From contig CANGYQ010000001.1 in assembly GCA_947458745.1 (NCBI GenBank), positions 1 to 64,000 on the forward strand: 64,000 nt of DNA, written 5' to 3'. Positions 33,860 to 43,709 of the stretch are shown here, piece by piece (the first letter of the stretch is position 1; each line of letters opens with the position of its first letter). A program made the position numbers and the translations under genes. This DNA is from Bryobacteraceae bacterium (lineage in GTDB: Bacteria > Acidobacteriota > Terriglobia > Bryobacterales > Bryobacteraceae). The notes below the pieces were generated by a model. The model ran no database searches. It saw only the letters and a list, made by a program, of their open reading frames with translations, and was not told where the DNA came from.

Positions 33860-34425
33860 ATTTCCCTCACTCCCCGGCCCTCAGGGGCCGAGAACAGAAC
33901 CAGTTCGCGTCCGTTCAATTCTTTGCGGATCGCGGCCAGTCCACTGCTGCGCTCACGGGCGTTGAGCTTATCAATCTTTGTTGCAACTACTAAATACGGA
34001 CGGTCGTGGTGCTCCAGCCACTCCCGCATTTGCCGGTCGGCATCCATCCAACCACGGCGTGAATCGATTAGCAGCAGCGCCAACCGGAAATCCTCCCGGT
34101 CCGTCAGATACGCATCGATCAGCGCCTTCCAGGCGATCTTTTCGGCGATCGGCCCGGCGGCAAAACCGTAACCGGGCAGGTCCACCAACCGGAACTCCTT
34201 CAGAGTGCCTTCTGGCGAACCCACCCGGTAAAAATTGATGGTCCGCGTGCAGCCAGGCCGGGCGCTGGTATAGGCCAGCCCGTTCACACCCACTAAACGG
34301 TTGATCAAACTGGACTTGCCCACGTTTGATCGCCCGATCAAGGCCACTTCCGCGGCCCGCGATCGCGGAAACGAATCCGGACTCGCGGCGCTCAACATGA
34401 ATTCGGCCTCTACGCGCGCGGCCAT
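33826..34425 (-). CDS. engB: Ribosome-biogenesis GTPase YsxC/EngB
   Basis: A 199-residue GTPase needed for 50S ribosome assembly. G1 [13 protein letters not shown]3 DLPGYG, G4 TKID, and the family-specific FYRVG region between G1 and G3. The size matches the family. It lies 23 nt after lon and overlaps rho by 34 nt, which supports one housekeeping transcript. Confidence 0.94.
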   Translation of the reverse strand: MAARVEAEFMLSAASPDSFPRSRAAEVALIGRSNVGKSSLINRLVGVNGLAYTSARPGCTRTINFYRVGSPEGTLKEFRLVDLPGYGFAAGPIAEKIAWKALIDAYLTDREDFRLALLLIDSRRGWMDADRQMREWLEHHDRPYLVVATKIDKLNARERSSGLAAIRKELNGRELVLFSAPEGRGVREIWHTITNSTTT

Positions 34426-34448
34426 ATTTGTTTCAGCTGCTTATTTTT

Positions 34449-37034
34449 CTAGTGCCGGAAATCTTCAATCGCCGGCGTTACTGGCTCCGGTTTGGGCTCA
34501 ATCACCAGGATCGGCTTGGAGTCGGCCAGCGACGTTTCCGCGGGCAAAGGCACCGGCAGCCGTTCAAAGGCCACCCGCAAAACTTCGTCCATCGATTCGA
34601 CGAGATTCAATTTCATGTCGTTTCGGATGTTTTCCGGAATGTCCACCAAATCTTTCTCGTTGTCACGAGGCAGAATGGCTTCGTTGATACCTTGGCGATG
34701 CGCCGCCAGCAGCTTCTCTTTCAGGCCGCCAATCGGTAGCACCTTGCCGCGCAAGGTAATCTCGCCCGTCATGGCGACATCCGCCCGCACCGGAATTCCG
34801 GTCAGCGAACTGGCAATCGCCGTCGCCAGCGTAATGCCAGCCGAAGGACCATCCTTGGGGATAGCACCTTCCGGCACGTGCACGTGGATATCCAGGTTGC
34901 GATAAAAGTCCCGGCTCAGACCCAAGGAGTGCGCCCGGCTGCGGACGTAGCTCATGGCGGCCTGGGCCGATTCCTGCATTACATCACCCAGTTTCCCGGT
35001 GATCGTCAGCTTGCCGCGACCCTCCATCGTGATGACTTCCGTGGTCAGGATCTGCCCGCCCACCTCGGTCCACGCCAGCCCCACCGCCATGCCGATCTCA
35101 TTCTTTTTGTCGGCCTTGGAGTCACGGAACTTGAGGGGACCCAACAACTTCTCCACCTCAGCGGCCCCCACCACGGTCAACTCCGCCGGAGCCACTTCCG
35201 CGGCAGCCGCTTCCACCTTGGTCTTCTTCTTGCGTTTGCCGACCTTTTCCACCGGCGTTTCCGCCTCGACGCTCACCGGCTCATCGTCGATGATCTCGAT
35301 CGGAGCGTCTAGCGCCCGCTTCTCGCCACCTTCTGGATCACCCTGGGCGGTGACCACCTGGCGGGTGACTTTGCGGCAGACATTGCCCACTTCGCGCTCC
35401 AGGTTGCGGACACCCGCTTCGCGCGTGTAGCCCGCAATCAGCGTCCTCAACCCGTCGTCGGTGAACTCAATTTCCGCCTTGGCCAAACCGGTGCCCTTCA
35501 TCTGCTTGGGCACCAGGAACCGCTTGGCGATCTCCAGCTTTTCCAGTTCCGTGTAGCCCGAAAGGCGAATCACTTCCATGCGGTCTTGCAACGGCGCCGG
35601 AATGGTGTGCAGCACGTTGGCCGTGGCCACAAACAACACCTGGCTCAAATCGTACTCCACGTCCAGGTAGTGATCCATGAACGCGAAGTTCTGCTCGGGG
35701 TCCAGCACTTCCAGCAACGCCGACGAAGGGTCGCCCCGGAAATCGGTGGACATCTTGTCGATCTCATCCAGCATGAAGACCGGATTCTTCGTCCCGGACT
35801 TCTTCATCATCTGGATCACCTGACCGGGCAGCGCGCCGATGTAGGTGCGCCGGTGACCACGAATTTCAGCCTCATCCCGCACGCCGCCCAGCGACATACG
35901 GACAAACTTGCGGCCTGTGGCCTGCGCGATCGACATGCCCAGCGACGTCTTGCCCACGCCGGGCGGCCCGACGAAACACAGGATAGAGCCCTTGGGGTTC
36001 TGCACGCGACGGCGAACAGCCAGGAACTCCAAAATACGCTCTTTAATTTTTTCGAGACCGTAGTGATCGCTCTCCAGAACTTCCTTGGCGAAGTTCAAAT
36101 CGCGAATCTCTTTGGACTTCTTCTTCCACGGTACGGCCAGCAGCCAGTCCAGGTAATTGCGCGAAACGGTGGACTCCGCCGACATCGGCGGCATATTCTC
36201 CAACCGCTTCAGCTCCAGGTGCGCCTTTTCCTCGGCGTCCTTCGGCATGCCGGAAGTTTCGATCTTCTTCTTCAGCTCATCGATTTCCGACTTCTCGCCG
36301 CGGCCCAGTTCTTTCTGGATCGCCTTGATCTTCTCGTTGAGGTAATACTCTTTCTGCGCTCGCTCCATCTGGCGCTTCACGCGGCCCTGGATGGTACGGT
36401 CGACATTGAGCTTCTCGATCTCGATGTCCAGCAGATCCGCAATGCGCGTCAGCCGGTCGATCGGGTCGAAGATTTCCAGCAGTTCCTGCTTCTCTTCGAT
36501 CGTCAGTTGGAGATTGGCGGCCACCGTGTCGGCCAGCTTGGCCGGATCCTCGACGCGGATGGCGGCCACCATCGCCTCATAGTTCAGGTTCTGGCTGAGC
36601 TTGACGTACTGCTCAAACAACCCCGCCACGCGCGACAGCAGTTCATCCAGCTGGGCACCGGATTCCACCTTAAACGCAAACGTCTTCACCAGCGCCTGGA
36701 AGTAGCCGTCTTCATCGTTGACGGAGACCACTTTGCCGCGCTCAATCCCCTCCACCAGCACCTTGATGTTGCCATCAGGCTGCTTCAGGTTCTGAACGAT
36801 GTTGGCGATAGTGCCCACCGAATAGATTTCGTCGGGGCGCGGATCGTCCAGCGATGCGTCGTGCTGCGTGGCCAGGAAGATCTTGCGGTCTCCCGCCAGC
36901 GCTTCTTCCAGCGCGCGAACACTGGATTCACGGCCCACCACGAACGGAGTCATCATGTGCGGGAAGATGACCACGTCCCGGATCGGCATCATCGGAAGCC
37001 GTTTGGTATCGGATTTTTCTCGGGATGTAAGCAT
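34449..37034 (-). CDS. lon: ATP-dependent protease Lon
   Basis: An 861-residue AAA+ serine protease. N-terminal substrate domain ([19 protein letters not shown]), central coiled coil, Walker [10 protein letters not shown] at about 358, Walker [10 protein letters not shown], and the protease domain with catalytic Ser in PKDGPSAG (about 730) and Lys in GGLKEK (about 770). It carries an acidic then Lys-rich insert of about 60 residues between the AAA+ lid and protease domain (about 568-628, containing [10 protein letters not shown]), larger than in E. coli Lon (784 residues). It degrades misfolded and regulatory proteins. Confidence 0.97.
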   Translation of the reverse strand: MLTSREKSDTKRLPMMPIRDVVIFPHMMTPFVVGRESSVRALEEALAGDRKIFLATQHDASLDDPRPDEIYSVGTIANIVQNLKQPDGNIKVLVEGIERGKVVSVNDEDGYFQALVKTFAFKVESGAQLDELLSRVAGLFEQYVKLSQNLNYEAMVAAIRVEDPAKLADTVAANLQLTIEEKQELLEIFDPIDRLTRIADLLDIEIEKLNVDRTIQGRVKRQMERAQKEYYLNEKIKAIQKELGRGEKSEIDELKKKIETSGMPKDAEEKAHLELKRLENMPPMSAESTVSRNYLDWLLAVPWKKKSKEIRDLNFAKEVLESDHYGLEKIKERILEFLAVRRRVQNPKGSILCFVGPPGVGKTSLGMSIAQATGRKFVRMSLGGVRDEAEIRGHRRTYIGALPGQVIQMMKKSGTKNPVFMLDEIDKMSTDFRGDPSSALLEVLDPEQNFAFMDHYLDVEYDLSQVLFVATANVLHTIPAPLQDRMEVIRLSGYTELEKLEIAKRFLVPKQMKGTGLAKAEIEFTDDGLRTLIAGYTREAGVRNLEREVGNVCRKVTRQVVTAQGDPEGGEKRALDAPIEIIDDEPVSVEAETPVEKVGKRKKKTKVEAAAAEVAPAELTVVGAAEVEKLLGPLKFRDSKADKKNEIGMAVGLAWTEVGGQILTTEVITMEGRGKLTITGKLGDVMQESAQAAMSYVRSRAHSLGLSRDFYRNLDIHVHVPEGAIPKDGPSAGITLATAIASSLTGIPVRADVAMTGEITLRGKVLPIGGLKEKLLAAHRQGINEAILPRDNEKDLVDIPENIRNDMKLNLVESMDEVLRVAFERLPVPLPAETSLADSKPILVIEPKPEPVTPAIEDFRH

Positions 37035-37075
37035 GGGTTGCTACGGATGAGATGAACGGGAGGGGCCAGCCGGTG

Positions 37076-37093
37076 CCTAACCAAACGGTTAGG
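37076..37093 (-). promoter_or_regulatory. Hairpin in the clpX-lon gap
   Basis: CCTAACC-AAAC-GGTTAGG, a perfect 7-bp stem, flanked by GCCGGT and ACCGGC that extend it imperfectly. It lies in the 65-nt gap between clpX (upstream) and lon (downstream). It may be a processing or weak termination signal in the clpX-lon transcript. Confidence 0.4.
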
Positions 37094-37099
37094 AAAAAC

Positions 37100-38398
37100 T
37101 CAACCGGCCTTATCCAACAGCGCCAGATTGATCTTTTGCGACAACACCATTTCCTTGGTCACCAGAAACTCCCGCACCTTCTTATAGGAAGGCAGGAAGT
37201 ACATCAGGTCCAGCATCAACTCTTCCAAGATCATGCGGAGCCCGCGGGCACCCACCTTACGGTCCAGCGCCAACCCGGCGATCGCCTCCAGGGCGTCGTC
37301 ACTAAACTTGAGTCTAACATTTTCGAACTCAAACAGTTTCTGGTACTGCTTGACGATCGAATTCTTCGGCTTGCTCAGGATCTGTACCAGCGCTTCGCGC
37401 GACAGATCGTCCAGCACCGCCACCACGGGCATACGACCGATGAACTCCGGGATAAAGCCAAACCGGATCAGGTCCACCGGCTGGATCTGCTGCAGCAGTT
37501 CCAGATCGCGGCGTTGACCGTTGGCCGGAATCGTCGTCGAGGGCATCCTGGTCGTCTTGGGACCCAGAACCATCTCGTCTTCGGTGCTGTTGAAGCCAAT
37601 GGCCCGCTTGCCGACTCGGCGGCCGATCACCTTTTCCAGACCCACAAACGCTCCGCCCAGAATGAACAGAATGTTGGTGGTGTCCACCGGCGTAAACTCC
37701 TGGTGCGGATGCTTGCGTCCGCCTTGGGGTGGAACGTTGGCCACCGTGCCTTCCAGAATCTTCAGCAGCGCCTGCTGCACGCCTTCGCCGGAAACATCGC
37801 GCGTGATCGACGGGTTTTCATCCTTGCGGCCAATCTTGTCGATCTCATCGATGTAGATGATGCCCGTCTGCGCCCGCGTCACATCCCAATCCGCGTTTTG
37901 CAGCAGCCGGAGGATGATGTTCTCGACATCTTCGCCCACATAGCCCGCCTCGGTCAGCGTGGTAGCATCCACAATGGCGAACGGCACGTCGAGAATCCGG
38001 GCCAGCGTCTGCGCCAGCAGAGTCTTACCCGTACCGGTGGGCCCGATCAGCAGAATGTTCGACTTCGACAGCTCCACTTCGCCGCGCTGCCGATTCATCT
38101 GGATGCGCTTGTAGTGGTTGTACACCGCCACCGCCAACTTCTTCTTGGTGGCATCCTGCCCGATCACGTACTGATCGAGGTACTCTTTCAGCTCCAGAGG
38201 CTTGGGCAGTTTGTTGGGGGATACATGCGCCTGCTCCGCCCGGTCATCTTCCAGGATGGAGTTGCATACCGCGATGCACTCGTCGCAAATATAGGCCCGA
38301 GGGTAGTCGCTGGGACTCGAAATGAGTTTGCCGACGACCTCCTGGCTTTTGTGACAAAAAGAACAGCGGAGGGAATCGTCTGCACCATTGCGCTTCAC
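37100..38398 (-). CDS. clpX: ATP-dependent Clp protease ATP-binding subunit ClpX
   Basis: A 432-residue AAA+ unfoldase that feeds substrates to ClpP. The N-terminal zinc-binding domain has four Cys (C12, C15, C38 and C41 in CSFCHK and CDECIAVC). Then come Walker A GPTGTGKT, the GYVG pore loop ([10 protein letters not shown]), Walker B DEIDKI, sensor motifs, and a C-terminal [21 protein letters not shown]. The IGF-type ClpP-docking loop is not clearly visible from motif alone. No clpP gene is in this window; lon follows instead. Confidence 0.97.
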   Translation of the reverse strand: MKRNGADDSLRCSFCHKSQEVVGKLISSPSDYPRAYICDECIAVCNSILEDDRAEQAHVSPNKLPKPLELKEYLDQYVIGQDATKKKLAVAVYNHYKRIQMNRQRGEVELSKSNILLIGPTGTGKTLLAQTLARILDVPFAIVDATTLTEAGYVGEDVENIILRLLQNADWDVTRAQTGIIYIDEIDKIGRKDENPSITRDVSGEGVQQALLKILEGTVANVPPQGGRKHPHQEFTPVDTTNILFILGGAFVGLEKVIGRRVGKRAIGFNSTEDEMVLGPKTTRMPSTTIPANGQRRDLELLQQIQPVDLIRFGFIPEFIGRMPVVAVLDDLSREALVQILSKPKNSIVKQYQKLFEFENVRLKFSDDALEAIAGLALDRKVGARGLRMILEELMLDLMYFLPSYKKVREFLVTKEMVLSQKINLALLDKAG

Positions 38399-38546
38399 GC
38401 GAGAGGCTCCGGAAATACGTGTCTAGTCATACACCGGCTCCGGGGGAAGCCATCCAAAGTATAGCAGTCTGTTCCGTTCCGTTTGGCTGGTTGGGCTTAA
38501 GAAAGTTGGCCGCGTCAGCCAGAAACGTACGTACCCCTCGAACGTT

Positions 38547-41174
38547 CTAGAAACGGAGTCTCCACTTTATCGCCAAGGATCGCCCCGTTCCAGCGATGCC
38601 CCAGCCAATGCCCCGGTAGGACTTGTCGGCCAGATTGGAGAGGTCGGCCAAGAGGTCCGAGCGTTCACCCAAAGGAATCCCGGCGCGCAATCCCACCACG
38701 CCAAAGCCCGGAATCGCGGTCACCAGCGGGGCCGATGCCGCCGTACCCAGCACCCGGTTCTGCACTTGCTCCACTGTTTCGCCGGTCGCCAGCAGCCGGC
38801 CGCCGGAAACCAAGCCCCGCACACGAGCCCCATTGTTGAAAAAGCTGGCAATGTTGGTGCGGGAGCGGGTGGCGCCAATCCGGCGGTCTGCCAGCGCCAG
38901 CGACGACAAGCGTTCCTGGCGCCCGGCGATGGTTCCATAACCCTCCACCCAGAACCGCCGCGAGGTATAAAGCAGGCTGGGGTTGACGGTCAGCGGCGGG
39001 ATGCCCGGCTCCAGATCCGGCGGAAGTCCCGTCCGCTCATCTTCGGCGCGGATCCAGGTAAGGTTCTCGTTCAACGTCAGAGACTTGGTCAGCCGCAGCC
39101 GGAGCGTATGCTCCACCCCCTGCATCCGGGCCCCGAAGAAGTTCGCGCGGACCAGCACCGGGTTGGTGGCCGCCGGCACATAGATCGCACCACTGGCCAG
39201 TTGGCGGGAGATGACCTGGTCACCCAAAGGACGGCCCACGGCACCCGGAGGCAACAGCAGTGTCTGCGACACGATCGTGTTGCCCAGGTTCAGCCGGAAG
39301 TAACTGGCCTCCACGCGAAGCCGGGAGTGCTGAAACTCAGCCCCGAAGTCGAAGTTGTCACTCGTTTCCGGACGCAGGCGCTCCACCGGCCGTCCCGATG
39401 CCGCAGCCCGATCATCCGCGCGCGTGCCGATGGTGGCATTCAAACCGCGCAGGTCATTGACGTTGGCTTCAAAGCTGCCATTGCCCTGCAAGCCCAGCGT
39501 ACCCAGGTCGGTCATGTTCGGCGCGCGGAACCCGCGGCTGTAGTGCGCAAACACAGCCAGCGGCCCCATCACATTAAAGCTCGCGCCCAAGCGCCCAGTG
39601 ACGGCATTGGCGGTTAACGAATCGGTGGGGGTTGCAATGCGGGACTGGTAAGTCGCCCCGCCAAACCGGAGCGCACCGCTCAACCGCAGCCGTCGGATGG
39701 GCCGCCACACATCCTCGACAAACAGGCCGTGCGAGAGATAGCGGGCCTGATCGGGAATGCGCGGCCGGCTGGCAGCCGTGACGCCAGTGGCCGGATTAAA
39801 CGTATAGGCAGGTGCGTTCACCCTCTCGCGATACACCTCTCCGCCGAGGGAAATCTGATGCTTCGACAGTTGCTTCTCGGCCAGAAAGGTTCCGCCCCAG
39901 GAAGCCAACCGCTCGTACTGATGCGTGATCGCGCCCAGCGGATTTCCCTGCCCGCCCTGGTTTACCCGCTCTTCGCGCTGTGCGTTGTAAGAACTGCCAG
40001 CGGAAAAGCGATCAAACGGACCCGCCCCGATCCGCTGCCAGCGGAGATACCCAAAATCGAGCATCAGGTTGCGCAAGTCCGCGATCAGATTGCCGTCACC
40101 ACCCAGCAGTTGGTCATATCGCTTGACGCCATCCTGTTGCCCACGCTCGTAGTGAAACACCAGTTGATCCCGTGACGAAAGCCGGTACTGGCTGTGGAAC
40201 GCCCCGCCGTATTGCGTAAAGGCCGTATCCGGACGGCGGTCACCGCCCAACACGTTGGCCGGCAAGCCCAGAAAGCGGGTCACCGCGGCATGCGTGTCCA
40301 GGCCTCCCGCCGTCCGCACCGTGTTGACCCGACGAGCCGACAGAGCCAGGCTTCCCGTAAATCGCCCGAGGGCAAAACCCGTCAGCGTGCTGGTGCCGAA
40401 CATGCCCGTCGCACTATCAATGCTGGGCGCGATCTCGCCCGAAAAGCGCCGCTGCATGTTCAACGGGAACGCCGAAACCAGATTCACAGAGCCGCCCAGC
40501 GAATCCGATCCAAAGCGGGCACTGTTGGGCCCATGGAACACTTCCACGGAGTCCAGCAACGCGGGGTCCGTCAGGTTCTGAAACGTACTCACGCCGCCGC
40601 GCTGGGCCGAGGTAGTGTAGCGGAAGCCATCGCGATATACCGAAACGCCGCGCCCCGTCAGCCCGCGGACGAAAATGGACCCCATGGCCGGTGCCGTGCG
40701 CTGCTCATGGAGGCCAGCTTCACCGTTGACCACTTCCGTCAGCACCGTATGGCCGCGCTCATTCAGCGTGGTGCGGGAAATTGAGTTCACTCGCTGCACC
40801 AGTTGCGTCTGGTAGATCGGGGCCGCCTCCGCATTCACCGTAACGGATTCATCCACCGGCACCAGGCTCAGTGTAACGGCCAGACTTTGCGCCACCCCGG
40901 GGGCCAGCCGCACTTCCAGACGGCGTTCGGCAAACCCCGGCCGGGCCACCCGCACCAGATAGTCGCCACAACCTAAACCGGCCCAGGAAAACTCGCCCGC
41001 GGAACTGCTGGTCTGGCTGGCCAGTGCGACCCGCTGTGGGGTAACCAGCGTGATGAGTGCTTGCGGAATCGCCGCACCGGACACATCCAGCACCCGGCCG
41101 GTAAGGTCACAACCCGCAGCAGCCAAGCAGGCCCCCATCAGCACCGCAATAACACCACGCAGACCGGCCATCAC
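38547..41174 (-). CDS. TonB-dependent receptor with carboxypeptidase-regulatory domain
   Basis: An 875-residue outer-membrane receptor. Signal segment (GVIAVLMGACLAAAG), carboxypeptidase-regulatory-like domain at about 22-110 (CDLTGRVLDVSGAAIPQALITL), plug at about 115-240 (ESVTVNAEAAP, IFVRGLTGRGVSVYRDGFRY, DSVEVFHGPNSARFGSDSLGG) and a beta-barrel ending in a terminal aromatic residue (LAIKWRLRF). The plug is of the heme/siderophore/cobalamin class, not the Oar class, so it is likely a true TonB importer. Substrate unknown. The 192-nt upstream gap shows no convincing riboswitch. Confidence 0.9.
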   Translation of the reverse strand: MMAGLRGVIAVLMGACLAAAGCDLTGRVLDVSGAAIPQALITLVTPQRVALASQTSSSAGEFSWAGLGCGDYLVRVARPGFAERRLEVRLAPGVAQSLAVTLSLVPVDESVTVNAEAAPIYQTQLVQRVNSISRTTLNERGHTVLTEVVNGEAGLHEQRTAPAMGSIFVRGLTGRGVSVYRDGFRYTTSAQRGGVSTFQNLTDPALLDSVEVFHGPNSARFGSDSLGGSVNLVSAFPLNMQRRFSGEIAPSIDSATGMFGTSTLTGFALGRFTGSLALSARRVNTVRTAGGLDTHAAVTRFLGLPANVLGGDRRPDTAFTQYGGAFHSQYRLSSRDQLVFHYERGQQDGVKRYDQLLGGDGNLIADLRNLMLDFGYLRWQRIGAGPFDRFSAGSSYNAQREERVNQGGQGNPLGAITHQYERLASWGGTFLAEKQLSKHQISLGGEVYRERVNAPAYTFNPATGVTAASRPRIPDQARYLSHGLFVEDVWRPIRRLRLSGALRFGGATYQSRIATPTDSLTANAVTGRLGASFNVMGPLAVFAHYSRGFRAPNMTDLGTLGLQGNGSFEANVNDLRGLNATIGTRADDRAAASGRPVERLRPETSDNFDFGAEFQHSRLRVEASYFRLNLGNTIVSQTLLLPPGAVGRPLGDQVISRQLASGAIYVPAATNPVLVRANFFGARMQGVEHTLRLRLTKSLTLNENLTWIRAEDERTGLPPDLEPGIPPLTVNPSLLYTSRRFWVEGYGTIAGRQERLSSLALADRRIGATRSRTNIASFFNNGARVRGLVSGGRLLATGETVEQVQNRVLGTAASAPLVTAIPGFGVVGLRAGIPLGERSDLLADLSNLADKSYRGIGWGIAGTGRSLAIKWRLRF

Positions 41175-41311
41175 CTAAGGTTGCCATAAGGAATGTCGAG
41201 TGCTAATTTACGTGGCCGGCGCGGGAACTGACGGCCTTGGCAGGCCGCACCAGAGAAGTTAATGCTCTGCGGGCCACACAAGGGTCTAATCGGCGTCCCG
41301 GGAGTGGATTT

Positions 41312-41327
41312 CTCCCAAAAGTGGGAG
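41312..41327. terminator. Short hairpin downstream of the glycosyltransferase gene
   Basis: CTCCCA-AAAG-TGGGAG (6-bp stem) 40 nt after the stop of the leftward glycosyltransferase gene, in the gap before the receptor. No clear T-run, so a weak terminator or leader hairpin. Confidence 0.35.
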
Positions 41328-41366
41328 GCACTTTCACTATTTTGTTGAGCGGCTCGGATAGGCGGG

Positions 41367-42962
41367 CTAACGCGCCGTCGACTGGTAGCGGAAGATCTCA
41401 AATATCGGCCGCCCATTGGAATCAGGGACGGTGGCCAGCACCAAATGCCGGGCCCCGCGGGCCGCGGCAAAGCCATCCAACGCTTCCGGAACGCCCGCAA
41501 TAAACTCGTTGCCCGGCGTATAACGCACAAACACCACATCCGGGCGTTGGATCAGACCCTCCACCGCGGCTGCCGCTTGCTGAATGGCTGGCTGATCCAG
41601 ATAACCCAGCTTCACCGTGCCCCGCTGCAGCAGATGTAGGCTCTCAATCATGCCCCAGTCCAGCGCATAGACCTGGCCCGCCTGCCGCAAAGCAGAATGC
41701 TGCGCCAACCCGCTGACCGCGTCGCTCCACCCATGCCCGCCGCCGTAACGGATCAGTTGCGAATAGTATTGGTTGGTCACCGCCACGCCCGACAGCGCCG
41801 TCACCATCACCAACACCAGCCCGGCGCGACCCCACCGGCTACAGATCACCGCCGCAATCACCTGCGGCCACGGCCACAGCAGCACGACATGGTGCGCCGA
41901 AGCACCCGTGTCACGATTGAACAGCATCAGTATCCAAGTAACGGCAAAGGCCATCCAGCAAAACAACAACACCCGCGCCACCGGCGTCCGCCAAAAGAAG
42001 ACAGAGGCGGGCAACATCAACAGAAACAGCCACAGGAATAGCCCCCGCTGCGGTTCACCCAATTGGCGGCTGAGCGCAATCGAAGCGGCCTCAGCCCTGC
42101 CCGCGGGCGGACGTTCCCCCGGCTCCGCCTCCCGCGCCAGCCACCCGAACAAGGCACTTCCATCCAGCGCCCGGCGCAACCCGTTCACCTTGCCCGGCAG
42201 GTCCGCCGTGGACCACACCGTGTTGCCTCGAAATGTCGCCCACTGGCGGCTGATGTTGTACCGCAACAGTGGATACGCCCCCAAACTAAACGCCACCAGG
42301 GCCACCGCCGCATAACGCCAGGTGACCAATCGCCGCACCGTGGGCCAAGCGGTGACCAACATGGCCACCCCCAATGCCGCCAGCGACCAAACGAAAAGTG
42401 CCTTATCCCAGAGCCCCAAGCCGAAGCAGAAGAAGCCCGCCGCCAAAGCCCAAAGCTCACCCTGCTGCGCGAACCGCAGCAGCGCCGCCACGCTGGCCAC
42501 CAGTAACAGATGTTGCAAGGCCACCGGCCCCCAGTCATAGCGAGTGGTCATGATGAAGGTGGTATCCGTCGCCAGCAGCAACGTCGCCAGCCAAGCCGTC
42601 CGTTCACCCGACAACCGCCGGACCGCCATAAAGAACACCGCCACCGTCACCGCCCCCAGCAAAACCGGCAGCAAGCGGATGTTGGCCGCCGAAGGATCCA
42701 CCCACAGAAAGATGAACTTGGCCAGGTAGGCTTTCAGCGTCCCCACGTAGGTCATCAACATCAGCGGCATTTCGGCCTTAAAGGCCTGCGCCGAATAGAC
42801 CACCGTGTAAGGGGCAAAGGTGGCGTTGCCGAACAAAGCTTCGTCGTTGTAGATCCCCGGCCGGTCCAGAAACGGCACGGCCAACAGGAAGAAAAGCAGC
42901 GCACACAGCCCGGGCGCCGCCCGGCCCAGCATGGTTCTCAAATCAGCAGCATGAAACGGCAC
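41367..42962 (-). CDS. GT-C-fold membrane glycosyltransferase (PMT/ArnT-like)
   Basis: A 531-residue protein with about 10-12 transmembrane helices. The diagnostic first periplasmic-loop acidic pair is Asp40-Glu41 in IYNDEALF, as in PMT-type and ArnT-type enzymes that use polyprenyl-phosphate sugars. A later soluble C-terminal part of about 150 residues carries the WSDAVSGLAQHSALRQ region. The sugar and acceptor are unknown. It lies between the TonB receptor and a two-component pair, all on one strand, with gaps of about 90 to 190 nt. Confidence 0.85.
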   Translation of the reverse strand: MPFHAADLRTMLGRAAPGLCALLFFLLAVPFLDRPGIYNDEALFGNATFAPYTVVYSAQAFKAEMPLMLMTYVGTLKAYLAKFIFLWVDPSAANIRLLPVLLGAVTVAVFFMAVRRLSGERTAWLATLLLATDTTFIMTTRYDWGPVALQHLLLVASVAALLRFAQQGELWALAAGFFCFGLGLWDKALFVWSLAALGVAMLVTAWPTVRRLVTWRYAAVALVAFSLGAYPLLRYNISRQWATFRGNTVWSTADLPGKVNGLRRALDGSALFGWLAREAEPGERPPAGRAEAASIALSRQLGEPQRGLFLWLFLLMLPASVFFWRTPVARVLLFCWMAFAVTWILMLFNRDTGASAHHVVLLWPWPQVIAAVICSRWGRAGLVLVMVTALSGVAVTNQYYSQLIRYGGGHGWSDAVSGLAQHSALRQAGQVYALDWGMIESLHLLQRGTVKLGYLDQPAIQQAAAAVEGLIQRPDVVFVRYTPGNEFIAGVPEALDGFAAARGARHLVLATVPDSNGRPIFEIFRYQSTAR

Positions 42963-43055
42963 GCGAAGCTTAAGGTAGCAGACCCACCAGCCGCCAGGCC
43001 GGTACGGCTCTGTTCGGGTCCGACTCTTTTCACGGCCGGGCGGGATGCGACGGCG

Positions 43056-43709
43056 CTACCGCGCCAGATTCCGCTCAATACAAACCCGGACCAGTTGCGC
43101 CCGGGTCCGCACGCCCAGCTTGTTGAATATGCGCTGCAAGGTGGCCTTGACGGCTGGTTCAGAGACGTTCAACACGCCGGAGATCTCTTTGTTGGACTGG
43201 CCGCGCACGATCAAGCCCAGCACAATCTGTTCGCGCTCCGACAACGTATCGTCGGCAGCTTCCGGCTCCGCCTCCGGCCCGTTTTGCAGTTGCTGATAGG
43301 GCGCATCCAGCCAGATGTCGCCGCGGGCAACGGTGCGGATGGCCCCCAGCACCACGTCCAGACTGTGGAGCTTCAGCAGAATCCCCTGCACGCCCATTTG
43401 CAACAGCCGCCGGGCTTCATCTTCGTGGAGGAAGGCGGTGAGCATCAGCACCGCCCCGCTCAGCCCGGCCTCGGCCGCTTCGCGCACGTAGCGGGTGCCG
43501 CGTTCGTAGCCCAAGTCATAGTCCAGGATCACGACGTCCGGCGGGTGGCTGCGGGCGCTGGCCAGCCCTTCGTCCACCGTACCGCAGTGGCCGGTGATCT
43601 CCAGGCCGTTCTCGCTGCGCAACGCCCGGGCCATGCTATCGCGGAAGACGGCGTGGTCGTCGACGATCAGGACGCGAATCGTCGTTGCCGGAGACAAAGT
43701 TTCAAGCAT
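43056..43709 (-). CDS. NarL/FixJ-family response regulator
   Basis: A 217-residue regulator. Receiver domain (1-125) with acidic pocket VDDH, phosphoacceptor Asp63 (ILDYDLG) and Lys113 (ILLKLHS). The C-terminal LuxR helix-turn-helix (about 150-212) contains LSEREQIVLGLIVRGQSNKE in part (LSEREQIVLGL and SNKEISGVLNVSEPAVKA). It overlaps the kinase gene by 8 nt, so the two form an operon with the kinase first. Confidence 0.93.
   Translation of the reverse strand: MLETLSPATTIRVLIVDDHAVFRDSMARALRSENGLEITGHCGTVDEGLASARSHPPDVVILDYDLGYERGTRYVREAAEAGLSGAVLMLTAFLHEDEARRLLQMGVQGILLKLHSLDVVLGAIRTVARGDIWLDAPYQQLQNGPEAEPEAADDTLSEREQIVLGLIVRGQSNKEISGVLNVSEPAVKATLQRIFNKLGVRTRAQLVRVCIERNLAR

Noticed and set aside
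35586-38464. Very long open frames on the plus strand opposite lon and clpX
   Set aside because: They run antisense to clear lon and clpX genes, encode His/Arg-rich low-complexity translations and match no family; they are shadows of high-GC coding sequence.
41175-41366. Cobalamin riboswitch upstream of the TonB receptor
   Set aside because: No B12-box (GCCACTG-like) or typical fold could be found; only a short hairpin is visible.
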